From Bedellia somnulentella (Eukaryota > Arthropoda > Insecta > Lepidoptera > Bedelliidae): a DNA stretch of 64,000 nt. Below the pieces are notes generated by a model. That model made no database searches, had not been told where the DNA came from, and worked only from the letters and a program-made list of their open reading frames with translations. Each line of letters begins with the position of its first letter. Position 1 is the stretch's first letter. The translations under genes were made by a program, and so were the position numbers. Shown here piece by piece: positions 20,828 to 31,879 of this stretch. The DNA is taken from positions 5,720,401 to 5,784,400 of the forward strand of contig OY755175.1 in the NCBI GenBank assembly GCA_963576735.1, written 5' to 3'.

Positions 20828-22395
20828 GTAAACCATGTTTGTGTTGAGAGATCAATTCGTGTTGGGTTCCGTAGTGAGGTACAAGTACCATTGATTCGGG
20901 CGTAGAATTATTCGCATATCTTAAGCAGCGAATTTGAATTTCAGCGCCGGATCTGAGTAGAACTTTGCATAATAGCGTCTGTGTAGAGCTTCAAAGAGCC
21001 TTGGGCTTCGGTTCAGAAATTGGAGTAAACAACATTTGTTTTTGAGAGATATCGGTGTATTAATTGCTGTTTACCGTGACTTCTCCCCGAAAGAATCATA
21101 GAATGAAAACAATCCATTTCATTTTTGGGATATCTTAGCAATTTTTTTTATATTGAGGATCTCTTAATATTGAATATTATAATTTATCCGATATTATATG
21201 CTAATAAAAAAAATATAATATTAAGAAAGAACTGTCTTTAAATAGAACGTAAAATATCTTGAAACCTTTAAATGTCTGTAAAAGTGACATTGTATTTCCG
21301 ATACTCAATTTGTTTAAACCAATGTGAAAAAATATTCTGAAAAGGGTAGCCAGAGCCCCGAGCTGTAGGATTGAACATTTCTCATTCATTTTTGGAAGAT
21401 TAGTTAGGGATGATTATAAAATAAAGTAAAATAAGATGGGTCTCCGGACAACTACGTGGTCTAAAATTTTTTAAGAGAATCAATAACCTAAGATATCTCT
21501 TACGAAACCCGCGGAAAGAAATATGTTCAAGCTATTCTAACCCAATACTACATAGCTTTACTGTTTTGCTACAAAGCAAACGAGTGCTTGTTATTCTCAT
21601 TATATGTCTCGTTTTAATAAAACAGCCTCAATACCCTACTAAAAAAAGGCCCGCCAAAGTCTAGAGCGAAAGTAAAACGAACAAATGAACTCGTATAACA
21701 AAGTTAATGCCCTCAACCCCAGCATGAGACGTAAGCCAGCGAGATAACCCATATCTAAACGAGATAAGTTGCTTTGCCACGGAACATATTATTGTGAGAT
21801 GTATGTTGTACGTCTCATATGAGTCGTTAAGCTAATCGTAAATCTTATCGGCATAAAGTGTCAATTTGGCTTCTCATCACATGAGTATGTGTATGTAAGA
21901 GTTGGATAATACTGAGTTTGTTTATTTATTTATGAAGCATTAGACGTTTTTCAATAGCATAATCATTTTTGTGTTTTTGTAAATTTTCGGAGTTTTATGA
22001 GAATGTGGTATGGTGCAAGTCTTTACCGATTTATTTCCAGCTACGGACAATTGTTGATGCATATCCTTTATATTGCATTTTACTAACATATTTGTGTTGT
22101 GTACGTATTATTGTAACTTTGATATTAAATCAGTTTTGATAATAACACTTCGATTGTGAAAATTTAGAAGTGTACAACTTCACCGTGAATGATCATTGTT
22201 GCAAAAGCGAGGACCATAACTTTCTGCGTCATCGTAATTAAGTTATGAAAGTTCTCTTGTGTGATCAGAAACGTTATTGAAAGAGTTTTATTGAGGTCTG
22301 TTCCATAGCCGCTAGACATAAATACTTTTCCGAGTCAACCGGGCGGTTCTTTATCTTATTCAATAGCAGATATCAAGCTTTTATCGAGAACGAGG
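20828..22395 (-). repeat. Repeat C, copy 3 (inverted)
   Basis: Reverse complement of the repeats at 231 and 15578, from GTGTTGGGTTCCGTAGTGAG near 20860 to TTTATCGAGAACGAGG at 22395. It includes the embedded old SINE A-like part (about 21340..21560). The far end, with the CACATTATAAT start, is missing. Confidence 0.75.
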
Positions 22396-22576
22396 CTGCA
22401 CATTTTTTTAATATATATAAATATATACGGACATATTATACACAGATCTAGTTAGCCCCAATATAAGTAAGATTTGTATTATGGGATACTAACTCAACGA
22501 TATATTTAATATTCGAAATACACATATAAATAACACCCAAGACTAAGAAACTATCATTTATGCTCACATAAATGAT

Positions 22577-22650
22577 GCCCCCAGCGGGGATCGAACCCGC
22601 AACTTCCGGACCGAGATGCTAGTCACCTATCCACTCACATGTACTATCCT
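22577..22650 (-). repeat. tRNA-like sequence, probable SINE head or tRNA pseudogene
   Basis: The - strand has a good T-arm and box B (GCGGGTTCGATCCCCGC) and a 3' end TGGGGGC. The other side of the acceptor stem does not pair, so this is not a working tRNA. Confidence 0.5.
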
Positions 22651-22659
22651 CACGTATTA

Positions 22660-23368
22660 TATACCGTAGCGACATTAAAAACTTTTGGTTTTTACGGGAA
22701 TGACTTGAATATTTTTTACAGTGTCCACATGATATAAAACAGGTATTACTTATATTATTACCTGCCCGATATCACTATTAACAATGGTGAGAATGATAAG
22801 AAGTCAGTGATATATATTATTAAAATCCGTTTATGTCAAATAAATATTACGTCCACGAGTATACCCGAATTAGGTCAACAAAAAAACAAATTATTAGAAA
22901 CAATAAAGTATAATCGGCTTCCTAGTAACGTTCATAGTTCAAGTTCAAAATTTAAACGAACATAAATATGAGCGAATATATAACCATTTGGGAAAATTTG
23001 TTGCCGAGTTATGGCAGAATCCTGGATTATAAAAGGATAATTAAATCCTTACGGTACAGGATGTGTTTTAACAACAACCCTCACTTTCATTTACATAATT
23101 TCTTTATTAAATTATATTTCGTGTCAACATTTACAGTTGCTAAGGGTTTCGTGCATATTGCAAATTATGTAGTAGTCGTATTAAACAGGTTTGGCAATTC
23201 AATGGTGGAAAAAACCAATAAAAAGACTATAAAAATTCTAAAACGGTTAAAACAAGGCAGCAAAACAGAAAAAAAATTAAGGAACAAAGAAAACATTTAT
23301 TTATGCCTACAAAGAAGAAACACATACATAAACATTGCTCAATTAGAATTACAAGTATTACATAAATA
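22660..23368 (+). other. AT-rich DNA with an unassigned 143-codon open frame
   Basis: The open frame 22968..23399 is Lys/Asn/Ile-rich, and its last codons and stop lie in the tail of SINE A. No family signature was recognised. Its composition matches what AT-rich DNA gives by chance, so it is not called as a gene. Confidence 0.3.
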
Positions 23369-23610
23369 CAAACATATACTCACGGCTATAAATCCCTAGA
23401 AGGGGTAGCCAGAGCTAAGGAATTAGCAATTCCTCAGCCACTTTTGGAAAGTTGAGTCGGGAAAAGATGGTAAAATAAAGGTTGTTGGTGATGGGTCTCC
23501 AACCGCATCGCCCAAAAATCCCTTAAAAGCCCCAATACCGTTACTCGCCTCTTACGTACACCCACCGGAAGAAATGGGGTAGTGCTATTCTAAGCCGACA
23601 CTACACAGCA
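23369..23610 (-). repeat. SINE A copy
   Basis: Antisense, full length and close to the common form, ending GACACTACACAGCA. SINE B follows almost at once. Confidence 0.85.
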
Positions 23611-23621
23611 GACACTATATA

Positions 23622-23947
23622 CACAACATAACACAAACGTTCACGCTGAATATCCCCGAAGAGGTAGTAATACTTCTGAACATCACGTGACTTTGTCACC
23701 TGGTGTTCAGAGTACCCACGTTTTGCATGGACAGTGTACTCACGTGATAGGGGGCAGGCCATTCGCCGTTTTGTACGAATACACTGTCACATGACTAAGT
23801 ACAACTCGGCCATGTGGGTTTCCTCACGATGTTTTTCCTCACCGTTAAGAAGCATGATAAATTAACCACACATATGTCTTTAGAAAAGACAAATTGACCC
23901 GGGATTTGAACACAAGTCGTTTGCACGGTAACCAGTGTTCTACCCAT
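23622..23947 (-). repeat. SINE B copy
   Basis: Antisense; AACATAACACAAACGTTCAC tail at left, all body landmarks, and the tRNA-like head ending near GTTCTACCCA at 23947. Confidence 0.8.
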
Positions 23948-24110
23948 ACATATATGAGCAAAAATGAGCTGGGGACTTACTCAGCATTAATTACAGGTAC
24001 AATACAGGCGACGCGCGACGTAGCGACACACATATTCTCACAATTGGCTTCATTACAAGGCACCCAAATAGCGATAGAGAGGGCTACATTGGGCGTTTCA
24101 CTACAAGTGT

Positions 24111-24230
24111 TGCTGTGTAGTGTCGGCTTAGAATAGAACTACACCAATTTTACGCGTGGGTGATCGTAAGAGGGTAAAGGGGCTTTTTATGTGATTTTCC
24201 GGGGATGTGATTGAAGACCTGTCACTTCGT
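24111..24230 (+). repeat. SINE A, 3'-shortened copy
   Basis: Sense; TGCTGTGTAGTGTCGGCTTAG head through GTGATTTTCCGGGGATGTGATTG (word shown in part), then similarity is lost. Confidence 0.65.
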
Positions 24231-24244
24231 TCTTAAAACGTACT

Positions 24245-25690
24245 CTTTTTATGCGTGAAAGTGTAGTGAGGTTCTTAGCCTCAGCTGAAATAAAAAAAAC
24301 ATCTTGTGATTGGACCATATGTTTTTTATTCTTATTTTAGCTTAGGCTAAGAAACTCACCATATTTTCTCAGTTTACGTATGTGGAGGTACGATTTACAT
24401 TATAGTCTCAAACACCACTCTATCTTGACTATTATTATAGAATAGAATAGAACCAGGGATTGTAAGCGCTTTCCCTTCAAAAGGGTTTTTTAGTGGGGTA
24501 TTTATTTACTGAAAACTCTAAGCCAGTAAAATACCTTAAAACAGACAAAACCTAATCATATCCCCTTCAGGAAACCCATATGAAAGAGATTTTCACCATT
24601 ATAAATTACATATTTCTCCCCTTTCAAAAATACACTATCAAAATAGGTTTTGAGAAGGGGTTCTCAAGGGGAAACTCTCTCTGCTTGGTAAGCGTTATAA
24701 AACTCTTTCATTTTATTCAGTATTCCCTTTTCAACAACTATTAGTAATTGAATTTCACCATTTTTAGATTCCTTTGTACGTATTTGAGTTGTAGTGTATT
24801 ACTTAGTATATTTTTAGTCCTTCACTTTTCTTCGAATCGGGCACATTCGCACAAAAACAACTATATGCAAATATATAGTGAAATAGAAGTATAAGATTTG
24901 TACTGCGCAAGAGGAACTTAATGTATTAGATTTAAACACTAAGTTCAGTTCAGATCAGAAGCATACTAAGTAATAGAATTAAGGAGAGCATCTTTACAGT
25001 TATTGCGCTCTTACATCTCATCAAAATCTGACAGTAACAAAGACAGAATAATATCGTGGCTTATTTTTTATTCTAAATATTAAAAAGAAAATTAAAGATC
25101 GTTAAATTAATGGATAATATAATACACTAATACAGAAAAACATACAACGTATGATTATAATATCTGAGTAATGCCTACGAAGCCTTTCCAGCTTTGATGA
25201 AAATATACAAGTTGTGAGATATGTTTTTTCTTAATCATTTGCAACGAAATAAAAACAAATGCAAACTCAAAGAACAAGAACTAAGCATAAACAAATATTT
25301 TATTCAAGTGATATCCAAAAAATCCGAACAGACTTTGTAGAGTTTAAAAACCACCAACATGTCATTATTTTGCAGAGATGGCCTTAATTAAAACATCAGT
25401 ATTGGTACACACATGCCTAAATTACAACAGAAGTCGACTTTAATACCGAAAAAAGTAACTTGAAAATTTGATGCCAGATTGGGTGAGAATATTTGAATTT
25501 AGGTTATTCGATGGGTTCCAATTATTTAAAAGTCGCTGTATAATATTACTTAATTGAAAGTGCATCAACAATTACTTTATTCACACCTTCACTAGTATAA
25601 ATGTAGGATCTTTATGCATATCCCGCAGTGAAATTACTTTTGTACGACTAGAAAAAAGAGACAAGCAGGACATAAATAAGAAACGAATCA
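24245..25690. other. Unannotated DNA beyond the lectin gene
   Basis: AT-rich. No repeat or coding segment was recognised. A C/T- and A/G-rich zone around 24460..24720 contains CCCTTTCAAAA-type words on both strands but forms no clear element. Confidence 0.3.
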
Positions 25691-26735
25691 TTTTTTAAAA
25701 TTTATTTATAAAACATTGCACTCTATAGGTAAAAGTTATAATTTGTGAAAAACATCAAAATGTCGTCAAATAATTTTCCTAGTTACTTAAATGTTACATT
25801 TATTTCGGTACGATCAATATGTTATCCATAAAACTAACATATCTCTATGATTTAAACATTTCATAAAATAAATTACGTCAGAACAGTTTACCGTTCTTCC
25901 ATACAATGATATGATGTGGTGATGTGTAAAAAACGTTGCATTGAAATATCTACTGCGTAGTTATTATCTACTAATTCAATTGATTTTTCGTGCAAACTAC
26001 AACGACAAACAGTTTAACTTGAAAATACAACTGATTTTTACAAAATATAAGAACATCTATCGTTTTGGCATTCATCAAGGTAGACATAGGTTAAACGACT
26101 ACTATTGAATAGGAATAGGCAAGGGTCTATATTATCGAAAAGAGTATTAATGAATTGACTATGGTTATTTTTACTATTAATATGAGCCGTACTTTCTAAA
26201 AACCTATTTATCTCTATATGCCACAATGCAGTTTTTAGAAGAAAATACCAATTCCTTCCTCTCTTCACTAGTACTTACAACTTAATTTCAAAAGATGTAG
26301 TTTTGAAAATTCATATTAAATCTCTGTTGTTACAGCAGTAAAATAACACTAACTGTAAATGAATTAAATAAAAGAATGTAGTTCTAGTACAATATACTTT
26401 TTTTCTCAACAAGACCCTTTATGAAAAATAATAATTTCAACAGAACAAAGAGGGGTGTATCTGTTGTGAGTAGTATCTTTAAATCCAAACCTAATACCTT
26501 TCCTAAAGGTCTAAAACGTAGTCTAAATAGCTACATAATAGCTCTACTATACATGTAAGATTTAAGTTTTTAAAATTTTGATATCACTAAAGCCTCACTA
26601 TAAATCAAATCTATCACACAATATTTCCTGCAAATTATTACGGAGACAATTAAACTTAGTGCGCCGTGCTATCACTTTAACAATAATTTGATACTAACCA
26701 TCAGTCACATCCTAAATCAAACTTTCTGTTGCAGT
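25691..26735 (-). other. Probable 3' UTR of the lectin-like gene
   Basis: The sequence downstream of the stop codon at 26736 on the - strand is AT-rich and free of recognised repeats. Possible AATAAA signals on this strand lie at 25798..25803 and about 25702. The UTR end is a guess from these signals. Confidence 0.35.
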
Positions 26736-28301
26736 TTAACCTAATATACGCAACAAGTTAAATTTGGTTAATCGGCTTGGTGAGTGTAGCCTTTTTGTTC
26801 GCGTAGGTCGATGTAAGGGTTCACTAGCAGCAGACAGTAATGGAGAATCTGAATCAATAGTTTCTTTTGCAGGATGTATTGATGAGCCTTCACCTATAAA
26901 CTGATCTGTTATGTATGAATCATTTAAATTGAAACTATTCAGTGTTGTGTTCTCAGCATCAAAACTTTGGTTTACTTTTGCAGTATTCGTCAAATTATCA
27001 AACACCATTGTTTGGGATTTCACTACCGAAGAATTGATATGTCTTGATTTGTTATTTTCTGTTGCGTCGACCAAGGGAAATTGTGTGGCTATATCTTTAA
27101 GCAGGATTGGTTCCGTTATGAATTCATCTGATTTGTTAATGGCACTTTTAATTTCGTGTGCTAATGTGTAATTGTAACTATTAGATAATTCAGTAACTGA
27201 TTTTTTGTTTCCACTTATTTTATCAGTCGCCTCATCTATCGGCGACAATGTAGTAACTTCGATGGTTCTTGTTGCTAAGTTGTTGTTCACTAAAGTAATG
27301 TTAATTATTTCTTGGACTAAACTTTTTGTCGTAAAATCAAGAGTTGAATCTGTTGTTGTTGATTTAGTAATACTTTCAGAAGAATCTGTCTTTAAATTTA
27401 AAGTATTTTTTTCTTTTAAAGTTACAGTTAAATCAATAGGAGAATCTTCTTCTGAGTTTGAGTTATCATTAGTTTTTAACACGTTTAAAATATCTGTTGT
27501 GTTCGCGATTGAAATGTCGATTTCTTTGTGAACACTATCATTTACTTTATTGAACGCTATTATATTTTTTATATGCACTTTTGCGTGTTTACTCTTAGGA
27601 TTTATGATTTTTTCAGGAAATTTCTTGTTTAATCCATATTTTTCTGTCTTTTTCTGTAAATCATCAAAATTGATTTCTTTGCTTACAGCACTTGCAGTTG
27701 ATATATCAAACTTTTCAGTTGTTAGCACAGTATTTAATAGACTTTGTGGTTCTTTCATAGGGTTATCTTTGCGATTTGCATGTTCTGCCAACTGTTGTGC
27801 ATGTTTTTCGGCCAAAGTTAAGACATCCATGTCTTCACTCAACCTTGCTCTTGCCATCACCAAAGGTGGGATAAAATGATCTGAAGGCAGGTTAAAGTTT
27901 TTTTCGTTGTGCTTCATAACGTATTGGGGGATTTCATGTGGTTTTTCTATTATTGACACAATATTCTTTTCTTTTGCAGCAAAAGTGTTATTGACCATTT
28001 GTGGTACTTCGTTACTTTCTAAATTATTATGAGTTACCAAATTCAATTCACTGTTTTTATAAATTTTGGTTTTGGGTACATTAAGTTTAGCGTCATTTTT
28101 GTTGGTAACTGGCAAAATGGTTGATGTAGATTCTTGATTTGGATGAAAAGTCGTTATATCTAAAGACCGTGTTGTAAATATATCTAGTTCGCCTTCAGTT
28201 TCAGTAGACCCCGTGCCCAAAGTCGTTTCTGTTGTAAAACTAGAAGTTGTATCCTCCATATCTTGTGAACATGATAAATCACGTAACAGTTCTTCACGTT
28301 T
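26736..28301 (-). CDS. C-type lectin-like secreted protein, long mucin-like last exon
   Basis: A 521-codon exon starts after TTTTTTGCAG (AG at 28303..28302) in phase 0, reading KREELLRDLSCSQDMEDTTS, and ends with TAA at 26736. It is rich in Thr, Ser, Asn and acidic residues and has many N-x-S/T sequons (for example NNTF, NITL, NYT, NKS, NSS, NLT, NQS, NDS), so it is probably a heavily glycosylated extracellular stalk. It has almost no cysteine and no transmembrane segment. A basic RPTRTKR stretch near the C-terminus could be a furin-type site. Alternative: a donor AG/GTTAAA at the very end might extend the protein. The ATG at 28337 lies in the intron and is not the start. Confidence 0.85.
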   Translation of the reverse strand, partial: KREELLRDLSCSQDMEDTTSSFTTETTLGTGSTETEGELDIFTTRSLDITTFHPNQESTSTILPVTNKNDAKLNVPKTKIYKNSELNLVTHNNLESNEVPQMVNNTFAAKEKNIVSIIEKPHEIPQYVMKHNEKNFNLPSDHFIPPLVMARARLSEDMDVLTLAEKHAQQLAEHANRKDNPMKEPQSLLNTVLTTEKFDISTASAVSKEINFDDLQKKTEKYGLNKKFPEKIINPKSKHAKVHIKNIIAFNKVNDSVHKEIDISIANTTDILNVLKTNDNSNSEEDSPIDLTVTLKEKNTLNLKTDSSESITKSTTTDSTLDFTTKSLVQEIINITLVNNNLATRTIEVTTLSPIDEATDKISGNKKSVTELSNSYNYTLAHEIKSAINKSDEFITEPILLKDIATQFPLVDATENNKSRHINSSVVKSQTMVFDNLTNTAKVNQSFDAENTTLNSFNLNDSYITDQFIGEGSSIHPAKETIDSDSPLLSAASEPLHRPTRTKRLHSPSRLTKFNLLRILG

Positions 28302-28490
28302 CTGCAAAAAAAATAATTTAAATGTAACATTCATCAAAAAAAAAATGTCAACGATTTGTACCCAGTATAATTACATATCGATACTTAAAAATAAATGAGT
28401 GTTAATGTAAATAAAATAAAAGCGGATGGGCCATCATTAACGTATACGTACTTTATCTTTAAAACACCAGTAATAATATGGAAGTCTTAC

Positions 28491-28639
28491 CACATGACCA
28501 GTGCATTCCACGCTCTTGATTCCGGCTAAGCCACAGTCGGCTGTGAGTTGCACTGCGGCACTTTCGGGAAGGTACAGAGCGGTCAAAGCCGGCAGCGAGC
28601 GAACCATACATCCTTCGGAACCCAAGGCCCATTGCGGTA
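28491..28639 (-). CDS. C-type lectin-like secreted protein, linker exon
   Basis: A 149-nt exon with acceptor GTTCCTAG before 28639 and donor GTG/GTAAGA at 28491. It reads PQWALGSEGCMVRSLPALTA, then LYLPESAAVQLTADCGLAGI, then KSVECTGHV. Three cysteines suggest a small disulfide-bonded unit after the lectin domain. Phase 1 at its start and phase 0 at its end match the neighbouring exons. Introns are 321 bp upstream and 189 bp downstream. Confidence 0.88.
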
Positions 28640-28960
28640 CTAGGAACAAAAAAACCCATATCAAACTTTTTAGTTTCTGAATCAAGGTCTTTTTTTTTAA
28701 AACATACAGTTCTGTTTTTGTGTCAATTAAATGATATATCATTAAAAACCTGTCATATAGTTCACAAGGAAATTAGGTCAGCTAGTAAGTAATAAACAAA
28801 ATATATCGTCTGTAATGCTGGTTTAGGATACTAACTTCTGGATCTGTAAGCTGATGAATGCCATTTATGTGTCTTTTTTATATTACTTATATCCAGGTAT
28901 CTAATCTCAAGGTAGATTCCATAGCAAAAGTTTTTATTTTATTTATTCATTTCTATTTAC

Positions 28961-29118
28961 CTGGAAGTTCACAAATGAAAGAAGCCACCATGGGTCCTCC
29001 GCAAGCCCTGGCCTCCCATCGATAGTCGGCGGCTGGGTTGGCAGCGGCACACAACGGAGCTATCCTACTGTCTGGGGCTGAACTCCAGTACCCTTCATTG
29101 CTCAGTCCCCGGTAGTCC
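28961..29118 (-). CDS. C-type lectin-like secreted protein, C-terminal lectin-domain exon
   Basis: A 158-nt exon after TTATCAATCAG, ending CCAG/GTAAAT. It reads DYRGLSNEGYWSSAPDSRIA, then PLCAAANPAADYRWEARACG, then GPMVASFICELP. The order W..P...C....W.A..C......FICE is the second half of a C-type lectin fold, with its paired cysteines. The WND-type calcium-site triplet is replaced (RWEA) and no EPN or QPD motif is visible, so calcium-dependent sugar binding is doubtful. Confidence 0.9.
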
Positions 29119-29421
29119 CTGATTGATAACATATGTATTGTAATTAAACATTGTGTATAAAAGAAAGAAAAAAAAATTGCTTGAACGCTAGCATCTACTT
29201 CAGAATTTAAAAAAATATTTCCATTCTAGAAAAGGATTACTGAACGTAAATATCGCAATAAATAGCTAAAATTTTAAGATTTGGGTAAGTGAAGCTAGTT
29301 AAATTATATGTACCACACCCTTATACTGGGGTAAGCAAAAACTATCGATCGATTGCAGGATCCTGGCAAACCTCTCTGGGTGTCTCTTTATTTGTCAATA
29401 TTTTCACACATAAGAATGAAA

Positions 29422-29511
29422 TCTTCCCGTGACCATGATAACTGAAAAGTTTTCGAAACGTCGTGCTTTAAAAACAATGTAATAACACACGATTAAAATA
29501 TCCGAAAATCA
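29422..29511 (+). repeat. Repeat I, copy 1
   Basis: TCTTCCCGTGACCATGATAA, then AACTGAAAAGTTTTCGAAAC, then GTAATAACAC..CGATTAAAATATCC. It matches 32772..32860 at nearly every position and lies in the lectin-gene intron. The following TTGTTTTAATTATAATAAG is also shared with copy 2, but there only after an insertion. Confidence 0.75.
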
Positions 29512-29785
29512 ATAGTTGTTTTAATTATAATAAGAATGAAAGTTTTCAGGATTTGGACATTTGCATTTCTAGGCACATTTTCTATTAGTACTAATTGTGT
29601 CTTCCGTGGTTGTCCTCTTCAGACATCATCAACCACATTGACACGTTAGATCACTTATATTATTTTCCTCTCATCCTTTCCTTTCTTTATTATATAATTT
29701 ACAAGGATTCACATTACACACACACGACTAAGTAAACCATATGACTTAAATAATAATCTTATTAGGATTAGGTATATGAACTTAC

Positions 29786-29900
29786 GTCCAAGTGAAATCT
29801 CCATCAGGATTGCTGCGGATGAGTCCCACCCACACAGCGCTCAATATATCCAGCTCCTTCAAATACGCTCTGACTGCATCGTACTGTGCTGTTGTGTCCA
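29786..29900 (-). CDS. C-type lectin-like secreted protein, central lectin-domain exon
   Basis: A 115-nt exon after TTTGTTTCAG, ending TGGAC/GTAAGT. It reads DTTAQYDAVRAYLKELDILS, then AVWVGLIRSNPDGDFTWT: the typical helix-2, W-V-G-L and F-T-W-T-D core of C-type lectin domains. Phase 2 at its end is completed by the next exon. The first half of the domain, with the first cysteine and W-G-G-x-C-Y region, must lie in an upstream exon. It was not found between 29901 and 36480, so a large intron is inferred. Confidence 0.9.
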
Positions 29901-29994
29901 CTGAAACAAACATACTTCAGTTAAAATGGGAAACTGGTGATGATTTGTTATCTATTTGTATTTTTACATACAAATACACATATAAATGAGACTA

Positions 29995-30203
29995 TTAATT
30001 CCCAAAAAAGGTAAACAGAGCTGGAAAACTCAAAATTCCTCAGCCACTTTTAAAAGTTGAATGGGTAAAAGATTTGTAATATTCGTTCTTCAGCCACGTC
30101 GTCTGACAATCGCTTGAAAAGCCCCAAATCCCTAAGTTGCCTCTCATCACACCCACGGAAAGAATTGCATTAGTGGTATTCTAAGCTGACACTGCATAGA
30201 TAC
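29995..30203 (-). repeat. SINE A, degenerate copy
   Basis: Antisense; AATTCCTCAGCCACTTTTAA, CTTGAAAAGCCCC and GTATTCTAAGCTGACACTGC. Confidence 0.6.
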
Positions 30204-30862
30204 TTATTTTCTTAAAGACCACGTATGACATTCAAAACGACATATTTTCCTACGTTCTTGTCTTTTTCTAAACTAGTGTCATACATTTCTGCCTTTTTCT
30301 TAAACAGAAAAAATAATCAAAAATTTATAAATGAAATGTATGCAACGCCATCAATAAATGTCTTAATAAGTTTATAACTCTACTACTGTTACAGTCTTTT
30401 TATTTCAATCATACCGTTGCCCTTTATTATGAATAAATAAGAAAGTAAAAAAAGGCTCCAAAATATTCCAGCACAAAAATGAAACCAGGACCATTGTCTT
30501 CTTTCAGTGGTTTATTTAAATAGCGTTGTACTGAAGAAACGGACGAGTTCATAATGTCTCTAAGACATCTTGCTATCCCCGAGACACCGCAATTGCCTTT
30601 GTTATGCATCTCTGAAGACTCTCACAACCAAATAATACAATGGTGAGACAAACAAAGACTCCGAATTGGATTACAAAGTTTTGAAGCCGCAGAATGATAA
30701 TCAGATAAATTGTGTAATGCTTTGTTTGTATGGACCACGCTTAACCATATTATCTGCAAACGAAAACTACAATCAGCGAGTTATTCAATTACTCGCGTAG
30801 TTTATTTAGAACAAAGGGTTTGCTGGATGAAATAAGCGAAAACTGTGTGTAAAAATAATAAA
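30204..30862. other. Presumed lectin-gene intron, no recognised feature
   Basis: A 60-codon open frame on the - strand (30427..30609) shows no lectin or other family signature. Confidence 0.35.
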
Positions 30863-31135
30863 CATAACATAACATAAACGTTCACGCCGTTTATCCCCGA
30901 AGGGGTTGGCAGAGGTACCAATACTCCTGAACTCACATGGCAAGCGCCATCTAGTTTCCAGAGAAGGTACCCACGTTTTGCTTAGACAGTGTACTCACGT
31001 GATAGGGGGCAGGCCTATCGCCGTTTTTGTACGAATACACTGTCACATGACTAAGTACAACTCAGCCATGTGGGTTTCCTCACGATGTTTTCCCTCACCG
31101 TTAGCAACCATGATAAATTAACCACACATATGACT
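30863..31135 (-). repeat. SINE B, tail and body part of a split copy
   Basis: Antisense; AACATAACATAACATAAACG tail at left through GAAAACATCG and GGTTGCTAACGG on the - strand. The copy is interrupted at 31135 and resumes at 31768. The 13-bp CACACATATGACT is repeated at 31123..31135 and 31768..31780. Confidence 0.8.
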
Positions 31136-31171
31136 AATAAATAAAGAATAAATAAAGGAAAGAAAAATTTC

Positions 31172-31242
31172 GACACAGGCGGGAATCGAACCCGCGACCT
31201 CGGGTATACGCCCTGACGCTCTGCCAACTGAGCCACCGTGTC
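31172..31242 (-). pseudogene. tRNA-like head of SINE J, unit 1
   Basis: 71 nt that folds as a near-canonical cloverleaf: 7-bp acceptor stem (GACACGG with CTGTGTC, one wobble), D-arm GCTCAGTTGGCAGAGC, T-arm GCGGGTTCGATTCCCGC. The anticodon loop GCGTATA lacks the invariant U33. The anticodon stem has an A-C mismatch. A mobile SINE head is more likely than a working tRNA gene. Confidence 0.65.
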
Positions 31243-31481
31243 AATTGGCTGCCAGTGCGAAATTCTTCTATCCTTTATTTCTTTTACACGTTTAAGTAGT
31301 GTTTGCGTTTCCTACCTCCGAATTTTAACTAATTCGGAAGGCCACTTGTCTAACTTTTCAGATAGAATGCAAATGTTGGAAACGCCTAACTATCACATAA
31401 TTTAAATCTTTTTGTTCATGAAATCCTCATGTGGGGATTATTACTAATAAATAAAGAATAAATAAAGGAAAGAAAAATTTC

Positions 31482-31552
31482 GACACAGGCGGGAATCGAA
31501 CCCGCGACCTCGGGTATACGCCCCGACGCTCTGCCAACTGAGCCACCGTGTC
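31482..31552 (-). pseudogene. tRNA-like head of SINE J, unit 2
   Basis: Same as unit 1 except one base, which restores a perfect anticodon stem (TCGGG with CCCGA). The loop still lacks U33. Formally the anticodon would be GTA, but tyrosine tRNA genes normally contain an intron, so that assignment is not accepted. Confidence 0.65.
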
Positions 31553-31767
31553 AATTGGCTGCCAGTGCGAAATTCTTCTATCCTTTATTTCTTTTACACG
31601 TTTAAGTAGTGTTTGCGTTTCCTACCTCCGAATTTTAACTAATTCGTAAGGCCACTTGTCTAACTTTTCGATTCCCGCCTGTGTCGAAATTTTTCTTTCC
31701 TTTATTTATTCTTTATTTATTAGTAATAATCCCCACATGAGGATTTCATGAACAAAAAGATTTAAAT

Positions 31768-31875
31768 CACACATATGACTTTAGAAAAGACAAATTGGTG
31801 TAGGCCCGTCCCAGGATTGGAACTCACGCCCTTCTGTTTTTCGGGCGGGTGTTCTACCCACTGGACTATCATGTC
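31768..31875 (-). repeat. SINE B, tRNA-like head part of the split copy
   Basis: Continues the SINE B of 30863..31135: TAGAAAAGACAAATTGG and the tRNA-like head (GTCCAGTGGGTAGAACACCC on the - strand). The head here is closer to a Glu/Gly-type tRNA D-arm than in other copies. Confidence 0.75.
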
Positions 31876-31879
31876 GCTA

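Larger units (their letters stand above)
31136..31767 (-). repeat. Repeat J: tRNA-headed SINE dimer with inverted end, inserted in SINE B
   Basis: The 632-bp insertion consists of two direct units 310 bp apart (tRNA-like parts at 31172..31242 and 31482..31552). A third part, 31669..31767, is the exact reverse complement of 31400..31498. It is flanked by the 13-bp duplication CACACATATGACT. The tail on the - strand is TTTATTTATT-rich. A single short relative lies at 62737..62805. Confidence 0.8.

Noticed and set aside
22968..23399. 143-codon open frame on the + strand
   Set aside because: Lys/Asn/Ile-rich with no family signature, and its final codons and stop lie inside SINE A, so it is probably chance in AT-rich DNA.
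26911..27879. Three + strand open frames opposite the lectin tail exon
   Set aside because: Antisense shadows of the 521-codon exon, which has consistent splice sites and sequons on the - strand.
30427..30609. 60-codon - strand frame as the missing lectin exon
   Set aside because: It lacks the cysteine and tryptophan pattern of the first half of a C-type lectin domain and has no matching splice phase.
31172..31552. Two working tRNA genes
   Set aside because: The cloverleaf is good but U33 is missing and the units sit in a mobile SINE with its own tail and target duplication.
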